This document shows, piece after piece, positions 24,370-32,404 of a stretch of DNA of 64,000 bases. The stretch is taken from positions 310,001 to 374,000 of the forward strand of contig JBBRYS010000001.1 of NCBI GenBank assembly GCA_038237475.1. Direction: 5' to 3'. Source of the stretch: JAOAPY01 sp038237475. GTDB taxonomy: Bacteria; Acidobacteriota; Blastocatellia; Pyrinomonadales; Pyrinomonadaceae. Position numbers and translations under genes: made by a program. Positions within the stretch are counted from its first letter, which is position 1, and each line of letters begins with the position of its first letter. The notes beneath the pieces were generated by a model. The model was not told the DNA's origin. It did not search any database and saw only the letters and a program-made list of their open reading frames with translations.

Positions 24370-25065
24370 ATGAAAAATCGATGGACACTTAGTTTCTCAA
24401 TTTTGGCTGGTGCAATCCTGGCTCTGTGCTTGCCCGTGCTGGCAACCGCACAAGGTAACTATGATCCCTATAGCCGTAACCGCGATTACGGTCGAGACGG
24501 AGATTACAGAAGCGACCGCAGATATGACGATGGATACGGACGCTATGACAGCCGTTCTCTACGCGATTCGATTCGCAGACTTGATCGCCTTAGTCGAGAC
24601 TTCCAGAGGGACCTGGATAGTGAACTCGATCACAGTCGCGAAAACGGATCGCGTCATGAGGATCATCTGAATGCTGACGCCAAACAGTTTCGTCGGGCTG
24701 TGATCGATTTAAAGAATGGCTTTAATGAACGTAACATGTACAACAGTGCTGACCAGGCACATCGAGTTCTCGATGCGGCAAGTCACCTTGAAGATCTCTC
24801 CAGTCATCACTTCGACAACGGTCGACTGGTTTCCCAGTGGGCTCAGATCACGCAGGAGTTGAGCGTGATTTCAGATGCCTATGGAGTTGGAGGCGCAAAT
24901 CATGGCGAGGATAACCGGAACCGGCGACGAAACAACCGAAACAACGATGACTATCGCCGGAATGATGACTATCGCCGGAATGATGACTATCGCCGGAATG
25001 ACGACTACCGCACAAACCGTAACGGCAACAGCGATTGGTGGCGGAGAATTCCGTGGCCTAATTAA
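24370..25065 (+). CDS. Secreted repeat-containing protein of unknown function
   Basis: The ATG at 24370 is preceded by AGGAGGG and starts a clear signal peptide (LSFSILAGAILALCLPVLATAQG). The 231-residue product has a Tyr/Arg/Asp-rich linker (about 30-65), a helical middle domain (RDSIRRLDRLSRDFQRDLD to SQWAQITQELSVISDAYG, about 66-170), and an Asn/Arg/Asp-rich tail with the repeat DDYRRN. No catalytic motif is seen. Exported helical proteins of this type are common in Acidobacteriota. Frames starting further upstream lack a ribosome binding site and do not look coding. Confidence 0.8.
   Translation: MKNRWTLSFSILAGAILALCLPVLATAQGNYDPYSRNRDYGRDGDYRSDRRYDDGYGRYDSRSLRDSIRRLDRLSRDFQRDLDSELDHSRENGSRHEDHLNADAKQFRRAVIDLKNGFNERNMYNSADQAHRVLDAASHLEDLSSHHFDNGRLVSQWAQITQELSVISDAYGVGGANHGEDNRNRRRNNRNNDDYRRNDDYRRNDDYRRNDDYRTNRNGNSDWWRRIPWPN
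24943..25014 (+). repeat. Four tandem 18-bp coding repeats
   Basis: AACGATGACTATCGCCGG-type units occur four times head to tail (24943, 24961, 24979 and a diverged copy at 24997), encoding NDDYRR four times, the last ending RT. The two middle copies are identical, so the number is likely to vary between strains. Confidence 0.9.
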
Positions 25066-25095
25066 GCTGTGAGTTCACCAAAGCAAACACAACGG

Positions 25096-25127
25096 AGCCT
25101 CGTCCCGATGCGACAACGGACGAGGCT
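25096..25127. terminator. Bidirectional hairpin terminator
   Basis: AGCCTCGTCC (25096-25105) pairs perfectly with GGACGAGGCT (25118-25127), followed by TTTCGT. It sits between two convergent genes ending at 25065 and 25152 and could serve both, although the U tract is short. Confidence 0.75.
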
Positions 25128-25151
25128 TTCGTATGTCTCATCCAAGACTCT

Positions 25152-26441
25152 TCATTTGTAAGCGTTGATGTCAGCAGTCGCAGTGCGTACGTATGAAGGC
25201 TTGCCGAATTCCGTCCACGCAAAATAAACCTCGTTACCGAGCCGCGCCATCCGAGGAAACCCGCTTGATCGCGAGATGTCCGTTTTAGCGATTACCGCTG
25301 CGGCTCCGAGTGATCCGTCGGGCATAACGCGCCTGACTTTAATCGCTCCCCCTTCGGCGTTGCCTGAGAGCCAGCTAACCAGAGCCGAACCATCCGGGAG
25401 CAGCAACACGTCCACACGTCCCAGAGTTTCACCGTCATCGACATCGATCGGTTTACCGAAGGTTGCACCTGCATCGTCCGAGAATGCCACTCTAACTCTC
25501 GGCGAGTCATTGGCTGCCGTATACCATCCCACGGCCACTCGACGACCGTCGGCTGATACTGATGGGCCGTTCACCGGACAACCGTTAATCTCCCAGTTGT
25601 CGGCATGCACGGCCCGGGGCGCACTCCAACTTCCTTGTTGGCTGCTAACGGTGTAAATGTCACGCACTTCCGTGTCTGATCGATCACGATAGACGGCGAT
25701 CGCTCCTGCCGAGGTCAACGCGGCAGAGGTTTGGCAGCACTCGCAAACCCGATCGTCCAGTTGGGTCTCTTCGGAGAGTTTCCCGTCGGCATCGACCGCC
25801 GCGTAACGCAGCGTCATATTCACAGGCAATGGTCTATGCTCATCGCCTTCATCTTTTACGTCCTTAAGGTTGCGCCCATCCAGCCAGAAGGCGCCCACGC
25901 GTCCATCCTGCAGTGGTATCAACGAGACGAAACCATGCTCAGTCTGAGTCTTATCGGTATGCGGCACGACGGGCTTCCCCCAGGTCTTGCCGCCATCCCT
26001 GGATCTGGCGATGTTAACGTCGTAGGCATAGGTGCTGGAGCCGCTCTTCACGAGCCAATGCGCAGCCAATGATCCGTCGGTCAGGCCAATGACTGATGGA
26101 AAATCAGCCCAATTCACGAACCAGTTATCCCCTTCCGCGACCGTGCCGGACCTCGACCAGTCGTTCCCTTCTCGAGAAGCGAAACGCAGGGCGTGTCGTT
26201 TCTCTCCCACCTTTTCCACCCAGCTCAGGATGAGCCGCCCGTTAGCGGTTGCGCTAAGCTCGGGCTCTCGGCTGTCAACGCCGGCCGGGGAGTTACTCGC
26301 CTGAATGATAAGGGCCGGACCAGGGCTCGCAGAGTTTGCGATTTTCTGGGAGGGTGACGGCTCAACGGGTTTTCGGTTACAACCGGCAAGTATCACCAAA
26401 AGAAGCAGGATCGGAAAGCGGTGGATCGGTAAGAGTCTCAT
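25152..26441 (-). CDS. Sialidase-fold (BNR-repeat) lipoprotein
   Basis: A 429-residue protein with a lipoprotein signal (FPILLLLVILAGC; lipobox LAGC, about residues 12-21) and a beta-propeller-like body. Typical BNR Asp-box segments are present: SRDGGKTWGKP (about 149-159) and SDDAGATFGKP (about 318-328). WDG-like strands such as GAFWLDGRNL are also seen. Members include exo-sialidases, but the catalytic arginine triad cannot be judged here; many lipoprotein propellers are binding proteins. It is a monocistronic gene between two terminator hairpins. Confidence 0.8.
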   Translation of the reverse strand: MRLLPIHRFPILLLLVILAGCNRKPVEPSPSQKIANSASPGPALIIQASNSPAGVDSREPELSATANGRLILSWVEKVGEKRHALRFASREGNDWSRSGTVAEGDNWFVNWADFPSVIGLTDGSLAAHWLVKSGSSTYAYDVNIARSRDGGKTWGKPVVPHTDKTQTEHGFVSLIPLQDGRVGAFWLDGRNLKDVKDEGDEHRPLPVNMTLRYAAVDADGKLSEETQLDDRVCECCQTSAALTSAGAIAVYRDRSDTEVRDIYTVSSQQGSWSAPRAVHADNWEINGCPVNGPSVSADGRRVAVGWYTAANDSPRVRVAFSDDAGATFGKPIDVDDGETLGRVDVLLLPDGSALVSWLSGNAEGGAIKVRRVMPDGSLGAAAVIAKTDISRSSGFPRMARLGNEVYFAWTEFGKPSYVRTATADINAYK

Positions 26442-26578
26442 CGTTTGGGCTTCTCCTAAAATAGTGAGCTACATTTCTGCACATGAAACCTGTGAGATGC
26501 AAACCGAAAAACTTTTTGGCGAATTAGAGTGCTGAGTGAAATGTCCTGCTTCAGCTTGTTGTTTCTCCGCTAAACGAT

Positions 26579-26606
26579 AAAGGCGAGGCACCTGGACCTC
26601 GCCTTT
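26579..26606. terminator. Hairpin terminator
   Basis: AAAGGCGAGG-CACCTGGA-CCTCGCCTTT is a perfect 10-bp stem with an 8-nt loop. It lies 34 bp beyond the end of the minus-strand protease gene (26640) and upstream of the lipoprotein gene. Confidence 0.8.
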
Positions 26607-26639
26607 ATTCGGTTGCTCAGATTTGGAACGCCCAAAGCA

Positions 26640-27473
26640 TTATTGTTGGTCGTATCGATGATCGCAATCCTGGCAGCGACTAGCGGCTTCCAGCGTCCAA
26701 TAGACGTGCGTGTACGTTTCGGTTCCATCGGAATTCAGCCTGCCGTACACCGAGCTGCGCCCACTCTTTGACTGCCTCATTAGTTGGCCCCACGTTTCCG
26801 ACTTGTCCGTAACTTCCGAACCCGACGACGCGGTAGTGGCCGCCTTGATGGTGCTGGTGCTGTCGAGGTGGCTGTAGATGGTCACCAGCTCATCGTAGTC
26901 ATGCGTGTTTGGGTGCGTGCTCAACGTGCTATTCGCATTCGCACCAGTATTGGAGAAATAATCCATGCATGTATTCAGCGAGGCGCCGCTCGTCGACTGG
27001 TGGTCAAGACCGAACGTGTGCCCGACCTCCTGACACATGACATGGAGCTTTTCGTTTGGATTGTTGTAAGTAGAAGTGTTGAAGTAAGTGTCATTCATCT
27101 TCGCAGTGCCCTGAGTAATGTGGGTACCGCCAGTGATGTTAATGGAGGCCAGCCCCAACCATCCGTTACTTCCATACGTGCGGTTGCATACCTGCACAGT
27201 GCCGGAAACCATTTTGCAGCTGGTACCTGCGGTACCAGTGATCGCCGTGAGGTTCATCACGGAGGAATTGCTCCAATCCGCCATTGCGGTATTGAACGAA
27301 GTGGTCCAGGTCGAGGTCAGGTTATTACCGACCTTGAGCGTAAACGGGTTAGCGGTGCGTGCCCAGTGATATCCGCCCCATGAATGGCTCGCCCGCGAAC
27401 CTGCTGCGAACATAGCCATCAGGGAAAAGATCATTAAGAAACCCAACGTGATTCTGCGCGAAGGTGTAAACAT
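26640..27473 (-). CDS. Secreted matrixin-like zinc metalloprotease with QExxH variant
   Basis: A 277-residue protein with a signal peptide (about residues 9-29, ending AAGSRASHS) and a zincin domain. The zinc motif reads CQEVGHTFGLDH (about 150-161): the Glu, the second His, the Gly and the third His of HExxHxxGxxH are present, but the first His is Gln. The Met-turn candidate CMDYF follows (about 173-177). Such Q-E-x-G-H variants recur in secreted bacterial zincins, so the protein may still bind a metal. The C-terminus contains CQDCDHRYDQQ. The ATG is preceded by AAGGAAAC. Confidence 0.8.
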   Translation of the reverse strand: MFTPSRRITLGFLMIFSLMAMFAAGSRASHSWGGYHWARTANPFTLKVGNNLTSTWTTSFNTAMADWSNSSVMNLTAITGTAGTSCKMVSGTVQVCNRTYGSNGWLGLASINITGGTHITQGTAKMNDTYFNTSTYNNPNEKLHVMCQEVGHTFGLDHQSTSGASLNTCMDYFSNTGANANSTLSTHPNTHDYDELVTIYSHLDSTSTIKAATTASSGSEVTDKSETWGQLMRQSKSGRSSVYGRLNSDGTETYTHVYWTLEAASRCQDCDHRYDQQ

Positions 27474-27629
27474 TTATTGTTTCCTTTCAGTTTGTATGGG
27501 CTAGGATCGGAAATGCTGGGAGCCGTACCCACTCTAAGCGGGCTGGACAGTCGTCGGGAGGCAGCAACCATATTACAGCGCCCAACCGGTGTCAATATTT
27601 ATTTGTTGCACCCAGTTAAAACACAACAC

Positions 27630-28010
27630 TTATTTCACACGAAAACTTCGAGCAATCGCATCCATCTGATCGCACAGGTTGAAAAGCTTGTCGCTGACAA
27701 CTGTGAAGTGGAGGACGTAGAAGGTTCGGTTGTCGATCTGAAGATAATAAATGCGGCCGTCCATGTTCACTCCCCGGTGCACATACTCATAAGAAAACAC
27801 CGTGCCTTTCAAGTGCCCCTCAAGATTCGAACCCGCGCCGTTGCTGCACACCACCTAACCAGGCAGCCTTCGTAATTCCCACTTCTCTTCTTCGCGAAAG
27901 AGATCTGCACTGGTAGTAGCGGACGATGTGAATTTCTTGCGCAGCCGCAAATAACCGTTGCCGTAATCATCGCCGTTGATACGATAAACCGATAAGAAAT
28001 GCAGTACTCA
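27630..28010 (-). pseudogene. Interrupted gene for an unrecognised protein
   Basis: In one minus-strand frame the sequence reads FLSVYRINGDDYGNGYLRLR then EEKWELRRLPG, an amber TAG at about 27855, then GHLKGTVFSYEYVHRGVN to MDAIARSFRVK and TAA at 27630. The protein-like quality on both sides of the TAG suggests one gene with a nonsense mutation; a TGA (near 28007) also interrupts the frame upstream. I do not recognise the family. The function is presumably lost. Confidence 0.4.
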
Positions 28011-28149
28011 GTCTCGAAGCTTTCGCATCGCTGGACCGCAGCAGACATCCAGGAATGACTTCGCTGAGGTTCGGTCCTGAACAAACCAAGGCTTGGCGCG
28101 CAGCGAGTCCCTGGATCGCCCCATCCAATCGCCGCTCACCGAGCGCGCT

Positions 28150-28548
28150 TTGAAGGTGCTCTCCTTTATCTTGGTTGGAGTCGTCTGCAACCGCGCGCAA
28201 ACATAGCGTCGTCTTCGAGGTGAGCTCCGCCAGCCCGAAGTTTGGCAGGCCGTCCTGAACAACGTAGAAAATGTGCAGAAAGTCTTCGGTGAGAAGAACA
28301 CCGAAATCGAGGTTGTCATGCACGGCAAAGGTCTGGGACTAATACTCAAGTCCAACGAACAGTTGACGGAGCGGCTCAGCACAATCTCGCAAACTAACGT
28401 AGTCTTCGCCGCCTGCGAGAATACGATGCGCTACCTGAATGTGAAAAAAGATGATCTGATGCCGTTTGCGACCACCGTCGACTCGGGCGTCGCTGAAGTG
28501 ATTCGTAAACAGGAAGCTGGCTGGTCCTATATCAAGGCCGGCTTCTAG
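28150..28548 (+). pseudogene. Frameshifted DsrE/DsrF-family gene
   Basis: The main frame reads PEVWQAVLNNVENVQKVFG, then EIEVVMHGKGLGLILKSN, NVVFAACENTMRYLNVKKDD and ends KQEAGWSYIKAGF, a complete DsrE-like C-terminal two thirds. The expected N-terminal strand HSVVFEVSS lies just upstream in another frame (28203-28231), so a one-base indel near 28230 breaks the gene, and a TAG blocks the main frame at about 28204. An upstream hydrophobic stretch may be a former signal peptide. The end overlaps the convergent DUF1272 gene by four bases. Confidence 0.6.
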
Positions 28549-28727
28549 TTTTTGACGGCGCGACGCGGCCGGCGCACTAGTTCCCCGCTGCAATTGGGAC
28601 AAACTGCCTTCATTTCGCTCGTGCAGTTTGGACAAAAGGTACATTCGTGTGTGCAGATGTAAGCTTCGCTGTCAGCGCCCAATTCCGCCTCGCACTTTTC
28701 ACAATTAGATCTCATCTCCAGGGCCAC
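28545..28727 (-). CDS. DUF1272 zinc-ribbon-like small protein
   Basis: A 60-residue cysteine-rich protein: NCEKC, then YICTHECTFCPNCTSE and AVCPNCSGELVRRP give eight cysteines in CxxC pairs, the pattern of DUF1272. It probably binds zinc; the role is unknown. The GTG start at 28727 has AGGAGG 7 bases upstream and overlaps the stop of the flavin oxidase gene by one base (TAGTG), so the two are translated together. Confidence 0.85.
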   Translation of the reverse strand: MALEMRSNCEKCEAELGADSEAYICTHECTFCPNCTSEMKAVCPNCSGELVRRPRRAVKN

Positions 28728-29407
28728 TAGTTCGCCTCCTCCAACGCTTTGGTTTTGCGTGTGTAGTTTCGCGCGTGAACAGGTGATTCGATACCCGCGT
28801 TGAGACGCGGATCGTTGACGGGAGCCGACGCCACCAGCCGCAAAGGAATTTCGCCGGCCCACACCGGCAGCTGATAGTCTTCCTCATCGTCGATCGGCGG
28901 CCCGGTACGAACTTTCGCCGAGACTTCAATCAACGGCAGCGCCAGCACCAGCGTTGCTTTTAGCTCTCGTTCATTCGGCGCGCGAACCTCAGCCCAACGA
29001 TGTGGAACAATGTGTTCCGTCAGTGCCTCGAGTGCGCTGAGCTTCTCCCGCTCGTCTTCAACGACTGTGGCCTTCCCCAGAATCACAACCGAGCGATAGT
29101 TCATCGAATGATGAAAAGCCGAACGCGCCAAAACCAACCCGTCGGTCAATGTCACCGTCACGCAGATATCAATTCCCTGCGACAGGTGGCGGAGCATGCG
29201 GCTCGCGGCCGACCCGTGAAGATAGAGCGTATCGCTCACGCGACCGTATCCGGTGGGAATAACATAAGGCTGTCCTTCAACGACGAAGCCCGCATGACAG
29301 ATGAAACCTTCATCAAGAATTTGGTAAATCAGTTCGCGTTCATATGAACCGCGCTTAGGCAGTCGCTGTAGTTTCGTCCGCGGGGTTGGGTGTATGGCTT
29401 CGCTCAT
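28727..29407 (-). CDS. Pyridoxamine 5'-phosphate oxidase-like flavoprotein
   Basis: A 226-residue split-barrel flavin-binding protein: EGFICHAGFVVEGQPYVIPT (about 30-49), SDTLYLHGSAASRML (about 57-71), and HHSMNYRSVVILGKATVVED (about 97-116). The ATG at 29407 is chosen because homology begins after MSEAIHPTPRTKLQRLP; a longer frame from 29500 adds 31 unlike residues. It diverges from the PdxR-like regulator at 29541, a common pairing, suggesting that regulator controls it. Members bind FMN, F420 or haem. Confidence 0.85.
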   Translation of the reverse strand: MSEAIHPTPRTKLQRLPKRGSYERELIYQILDEGFICHAGFVVEGQPYVIPTGYGRVSDTLYLHGSAASRMLRHLSQGIDICVTVTLTDGLVLARSAFHHSMNYRSVVILGKATVVEDEREKLSALEALTEHIVPHRWAEVRAPNERELKATLVLALPLIEVSAKVRTGPPIDDEEDYQLPVWAGEIPLRLVASAPVNDPRLNAGIESPVHARNYTRKTKALEEAN

Positions 29408-29540
29408 AATCAATTTCGCCGGAAGATGGCCAACATGTTTAAGTTTGCGTCCCTCGTCGGCCCTGATTCTACTCGAAATTGGTATCTTCACAAGAGCCAC
29501 CTTTCGACAAAGTGCCTAGACCGATTTACAATCCCGAACC

Positions 29541-31028
29541 ATGGCGAAAAGTACCATTCCCTTCATCATGCTTGATAGTACGAGTTCGGCTACGCCGCTC
29601 TACCGGCAGATTTATAAGGCCGTCCGCCACTCAATTCTTTCCGGACAATTTGACCGCGGCATGCAATTGCCGGCTACTCGCCTGCTCGCAACGCAGTTAG
29701 GGGTATCGCGAATGACGGTCGTTAATGCTTATGATCAGTTGCTGTCGGAAGGCTACATAGAAGGAAAGGGTGGTGCGGGAACTTACGTTGCCTCGACACT
29801 GCCGGAGAAAATGTTAAGGGTTGAGCCTGACAAACCAATTCGGCCAAAGAAATTTGCACACCCACGAAATCACCTTCTCTCTCGCCGCGGGCAATGGCTG
29901 GCTGCAAATAGTTTGACGAAGCTACGCCTGCAGGCCGACAGCAAACACAACGCCTTTCAAAATGGACTACCAGCCCTGACTGAATTTCCCTACAAGGTGT
30001 GGTCGCAACTTGCGGCGCGTCGCATGCAAAGTCCGCCGCGAGAACTGCTTTGTTACGGTGATCCGGCCGGCTACCTGCCGCTGCGTGCAGCGATCGCCGC
30101 GCATTTGAAATCAGCCCGCGGGGTCCAATGCGATGTCGAGCAGGTAATCATAGTCAGCGGCTCGCAACAGGCGCTTGATTTGACGGCCCGTATCCTGCTC
30201 GATCCCGGCGACATCGCCTGGGTCGAAGATCCGTGTTATCCCGGTGCGCATAACGTGCTGGTCTCGGCCGGAGCGAAAGTCACCGACGTGCCGGTAGATG
30301 AGGAAGGATTTGATCTGGCCGCAGCCCTGCGTCAAAACAAACGCGCCCGGCTGGTTTATGTTACACCGTCACATCAATTCCCGCTGGGCGTCACTATGAG
30401 TTTATCCCGGCGTCTCGCGCTGCTGGAATGGGCCAGTGGTTCCGGGGCATTTGTGATCGAAGACGACTACAACAGCGAGTACCGATACGCTGGACATCCG
30501 CTGGCTTGTCTGCAGGGACTCGATCAGGATGGCAGGGTGGTTTACGTCGGCACTTTCAGCAAGACAATTTTTCCGTCATTGCGTCTGGGCTGCATCGTGG
30601 CGCCAAAAGATTTGACGTCTGCTTTCATAGCCGCGCGCGCACTCGTTGATCGGCATTCACCTTCAATTGATCAGGCGATCCTGGCTGACTTCATCACCGA
30701 AGGTCACTTTGCGCGCCACCTGCGCAGGATGCGCGCGTTGTATGCAGAGCGGCAGCAAGTTCTGGTCGAAGCGGCGCAACACGAATTGAATGGGCTGCTG
30801 GAAGTTTGCCCTGCGGCAGCGGGCATGCACCTGGTTGGATGGTTGGCGCAGAATATGTCTGACAAAGAAGCATCCGCAAAGGCTGCTCAGTTTGGCGTCG
30901 AAGCTCCGCCGCTTTCCGCGTACAGCGCCAGACCTTTGCTGCGCGGCGGTTTGGTGCTTGGCTACGCTGCAGTGGATCCCAAAGAAATCAAAGCTGGTGT
31001 GCGCCGCTTGGCCCAGGCGCTATCCTGA
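29541..31028 (+). CDS. PdxR/MocR-type regulator (GntR HTH fused to aminotransferase)
   Basis: A 495-residue fusion. Residues 10-75 form the GntR winged helix (PLYRQIYKAVRHSILSGQF, RLLATQLGVSRMTVVNAY). The rest is a class I aminotransferase fold with the PLP lysine in YVGTFSKTIFPSLRLG (about 333-348), EDDYNSEYRY before it, and VEDPCYPGAHNVL. MocR proteins sense PLP or amino compounds. It diverges from the flavin oxidase gene across 133 bp that must hold both promoters, so B6-linked control of that pair is a fair inference. Confidence 0.92.
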   Translation: MAKSTIPFIMLDSTSSATPLYRQIYKAVRHSILSGQFDRGMQLPATRLLATQLGVSRMTVVNAYDQLLSEGYIEGKGGAGTYVASTLPEKMLRVEPDKPIRPKKFAHPRNHLLSRRGQWLAANSLTKLRLQADSKHNAFQNGLPALTEFPYKVWSQLAARRMQSPPRELLCYGDPAGYLPLRAAIAAHLKSARGVQCDVEQVIIVSGSQQALDLTARILLDPGDIAWVEDPCYPGAHNVLVSAGAKVTDVPVDEEGFDLAAALRQNKRARLVYVTPSHQFPLGVTMSLSRRLALLEWASGSGAFVIEDDYNSEYRYAGHPLACLQGLDQDGRVVYVGTFSKTIFPSLRLGCIVAPKDLTSAFIAARALVDRHSPSIDQAILADFITEGHFARHLRRMRALYAERQQVLVEAAQHELNGLLEVCPAAAGMHLVGWLAQNMSDKEASAKAAQFGVEAPPLSAYSARPLLRGGLVLGYAAVDPKEIKAGVRRLAQALS

Positions 31029-31072
31029 TTCGAAGTCACCAAAGTTATTCACCATCGCGTCAGGCTGCAGGT

Positions 31073-32149
31073 TTATGCAACTGCTCCCGCTGCTACCAGG
31101 GACTCATTCGCAGCACGGCCTGCCAATCGTTCTTCAGCCAGCCGATCCGCGGCTTTGCTGGTGGGAATCTCTTCCGATTCAGCCAATCTGAAGATATTGA
31201 GAATAGTGTCGTAAATCTCGTTAACCTTTGTGCGGGTGTACATCGGTTCCCACCCCAGTGCTCCGATACAGACATTGATCACGCCGCCGGCATTGGCAAC
31301 GTAGTCAGGAGCATAAAGAATGTTTCGGGCTGCCAACGCCTCACCATGATGATCTGCCAGCAGTTGGTTGTTGGCCGCACCGGCGACGATCTCAACTCTT
31401 AGTTGCGGCAAGGTTTGATCATTGATAATGCCTCCAAGGGCGCAGGGTGCGAAGATGTCGGCCCTGGCGCCATAAATCTGTTCTGGAGCCACTGCTGCCG
31501 CAGCGAATTCATCGGCCAACCGCTGGGCTCGTTCCGGGTCGATGTCAGTTACGATTAGCTGCGCACCGGCTTGATGTAACTCCCTCCCCAGATGATAGCC
31601 AACGCTCCCGCAGCCTTGGATTGCGATCGTCTTGCCGGTCAAATCCGCAGAGGACCAACGGTAGGTAGCGGATGCCAGGATGGCGCGGAATACTCCGTGC
31701 GCAGTGACGGGTGAAGGATCGCCGGATCGTTCCGCTAATCCGACCACATGTTTTGTCTCCTGAGATACGAATCCCATGTCTTTCGTCGTCGTCGCGACAT
31801 CCTCGGCGGTGATATAGGAACCACTCAATGTCTCGATGAAGCGTCCATGGGCCCGAAAAAGTGTTTCTCGATCTAAGATTGTGCCGTTCTTGCCGGGGGC
31901 AAAGATGATCGACTTCCCGCCTCCGAGCGGCAAGCCAGCCAGCGCGTTCTTATAGGTCATCCCACGCGACAGGCGCAGTACGTCCGTTAACCCTTCCTCA
32001 TCGTCAGCGTAACTCCAGAGCCGGGTGCCCCCGAGCGCGGGCCCCAACGCCGTGCTATGAATTGCGATGATTCCGCGGTAGCCGGCCTCCTGATCTTTTC
32101 CGAAGAGTACTTTTTCATGCCCGGCGATTTTCTTTTCTATAATTTCCAT
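31073..32149 (-). CDS. Leucine dehydrogenase-like Glu/Leu/Phe/Val dehydrogenase
   Basis: A 358-residue amino-acid dehydrogenase: GPALGGTRLWSYAD (about 36-49), catalytic-lysine motif MTYKNALAGLPLGGGKSII (about 65-83), and the NAD-binding GCGSVGYHLGRELHQAG (about 182-198) after TIAIQ. The length and the GGTR.W motif point to the leucine/valine branch rather than glutamate. It deaminates branched-chain amino acids to keto acids with NAD. It is monocistronic and convergent with PdxR. Confidence 0.9.
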   Translation of the reverse strand: MEIIEKKIAGHEKVLFGKDQEAGYRGIIAIHSTALGPALGGTRLWSYADDEEGLTDVLRLSRGMTYKNALAGLPLGGGKSIIFAPGKNGTILDRETLFRAHGRFIETLSGSYITAEDVATTTKDMGFVSQETKHVVGLAERSGDPSPVTAHGVFRAILASATYRWSSADLTGKTIAIQGCGSVGYHLGRELHQAGAQLIVTDIDPERAQRLADEFAAAAVAPEQIYGARADIFAPCALGGIINDQTLPQLRVEIVAGAANNQLLADHHGEALAARNILYAPDYVANAGGVINVCIGALGWEPMYTRTKVNEIYDTILNIFRLAESEEIPTSKAADRLAEERLAGRAANESLVAAGAVA

Positions 32150-32404
32150 TCGATGGCTCCTGTGGTCGTGGACTTAGCTGGTCAGCTAGTCAGAGTGTAG
32201 GTAAAAAGCTATAAGTTAAAGAGAATATGAATTACTATCTCGGGCGGCCATCGATTATTGATTCACAACCTCGGACTTGAGTGAGAAACAAGCGACATCA
32301 AGGCTTACTTTGAGTGTTTATACTAGCTGGTTCAGTGGATTGGATCATCCGTGATATTACCCAGCGCAAGTGGGTGGAATTACTCATTTTGCCGAAGTGT
32401 CCTC

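Noticed and set aside
26784..27383. Open frame antisense to the matrixin-like gene
   Set aside because: The minus-strand gene has a signal peptide, zinc motif and ribosome binding site; the plus-strand frame has none.
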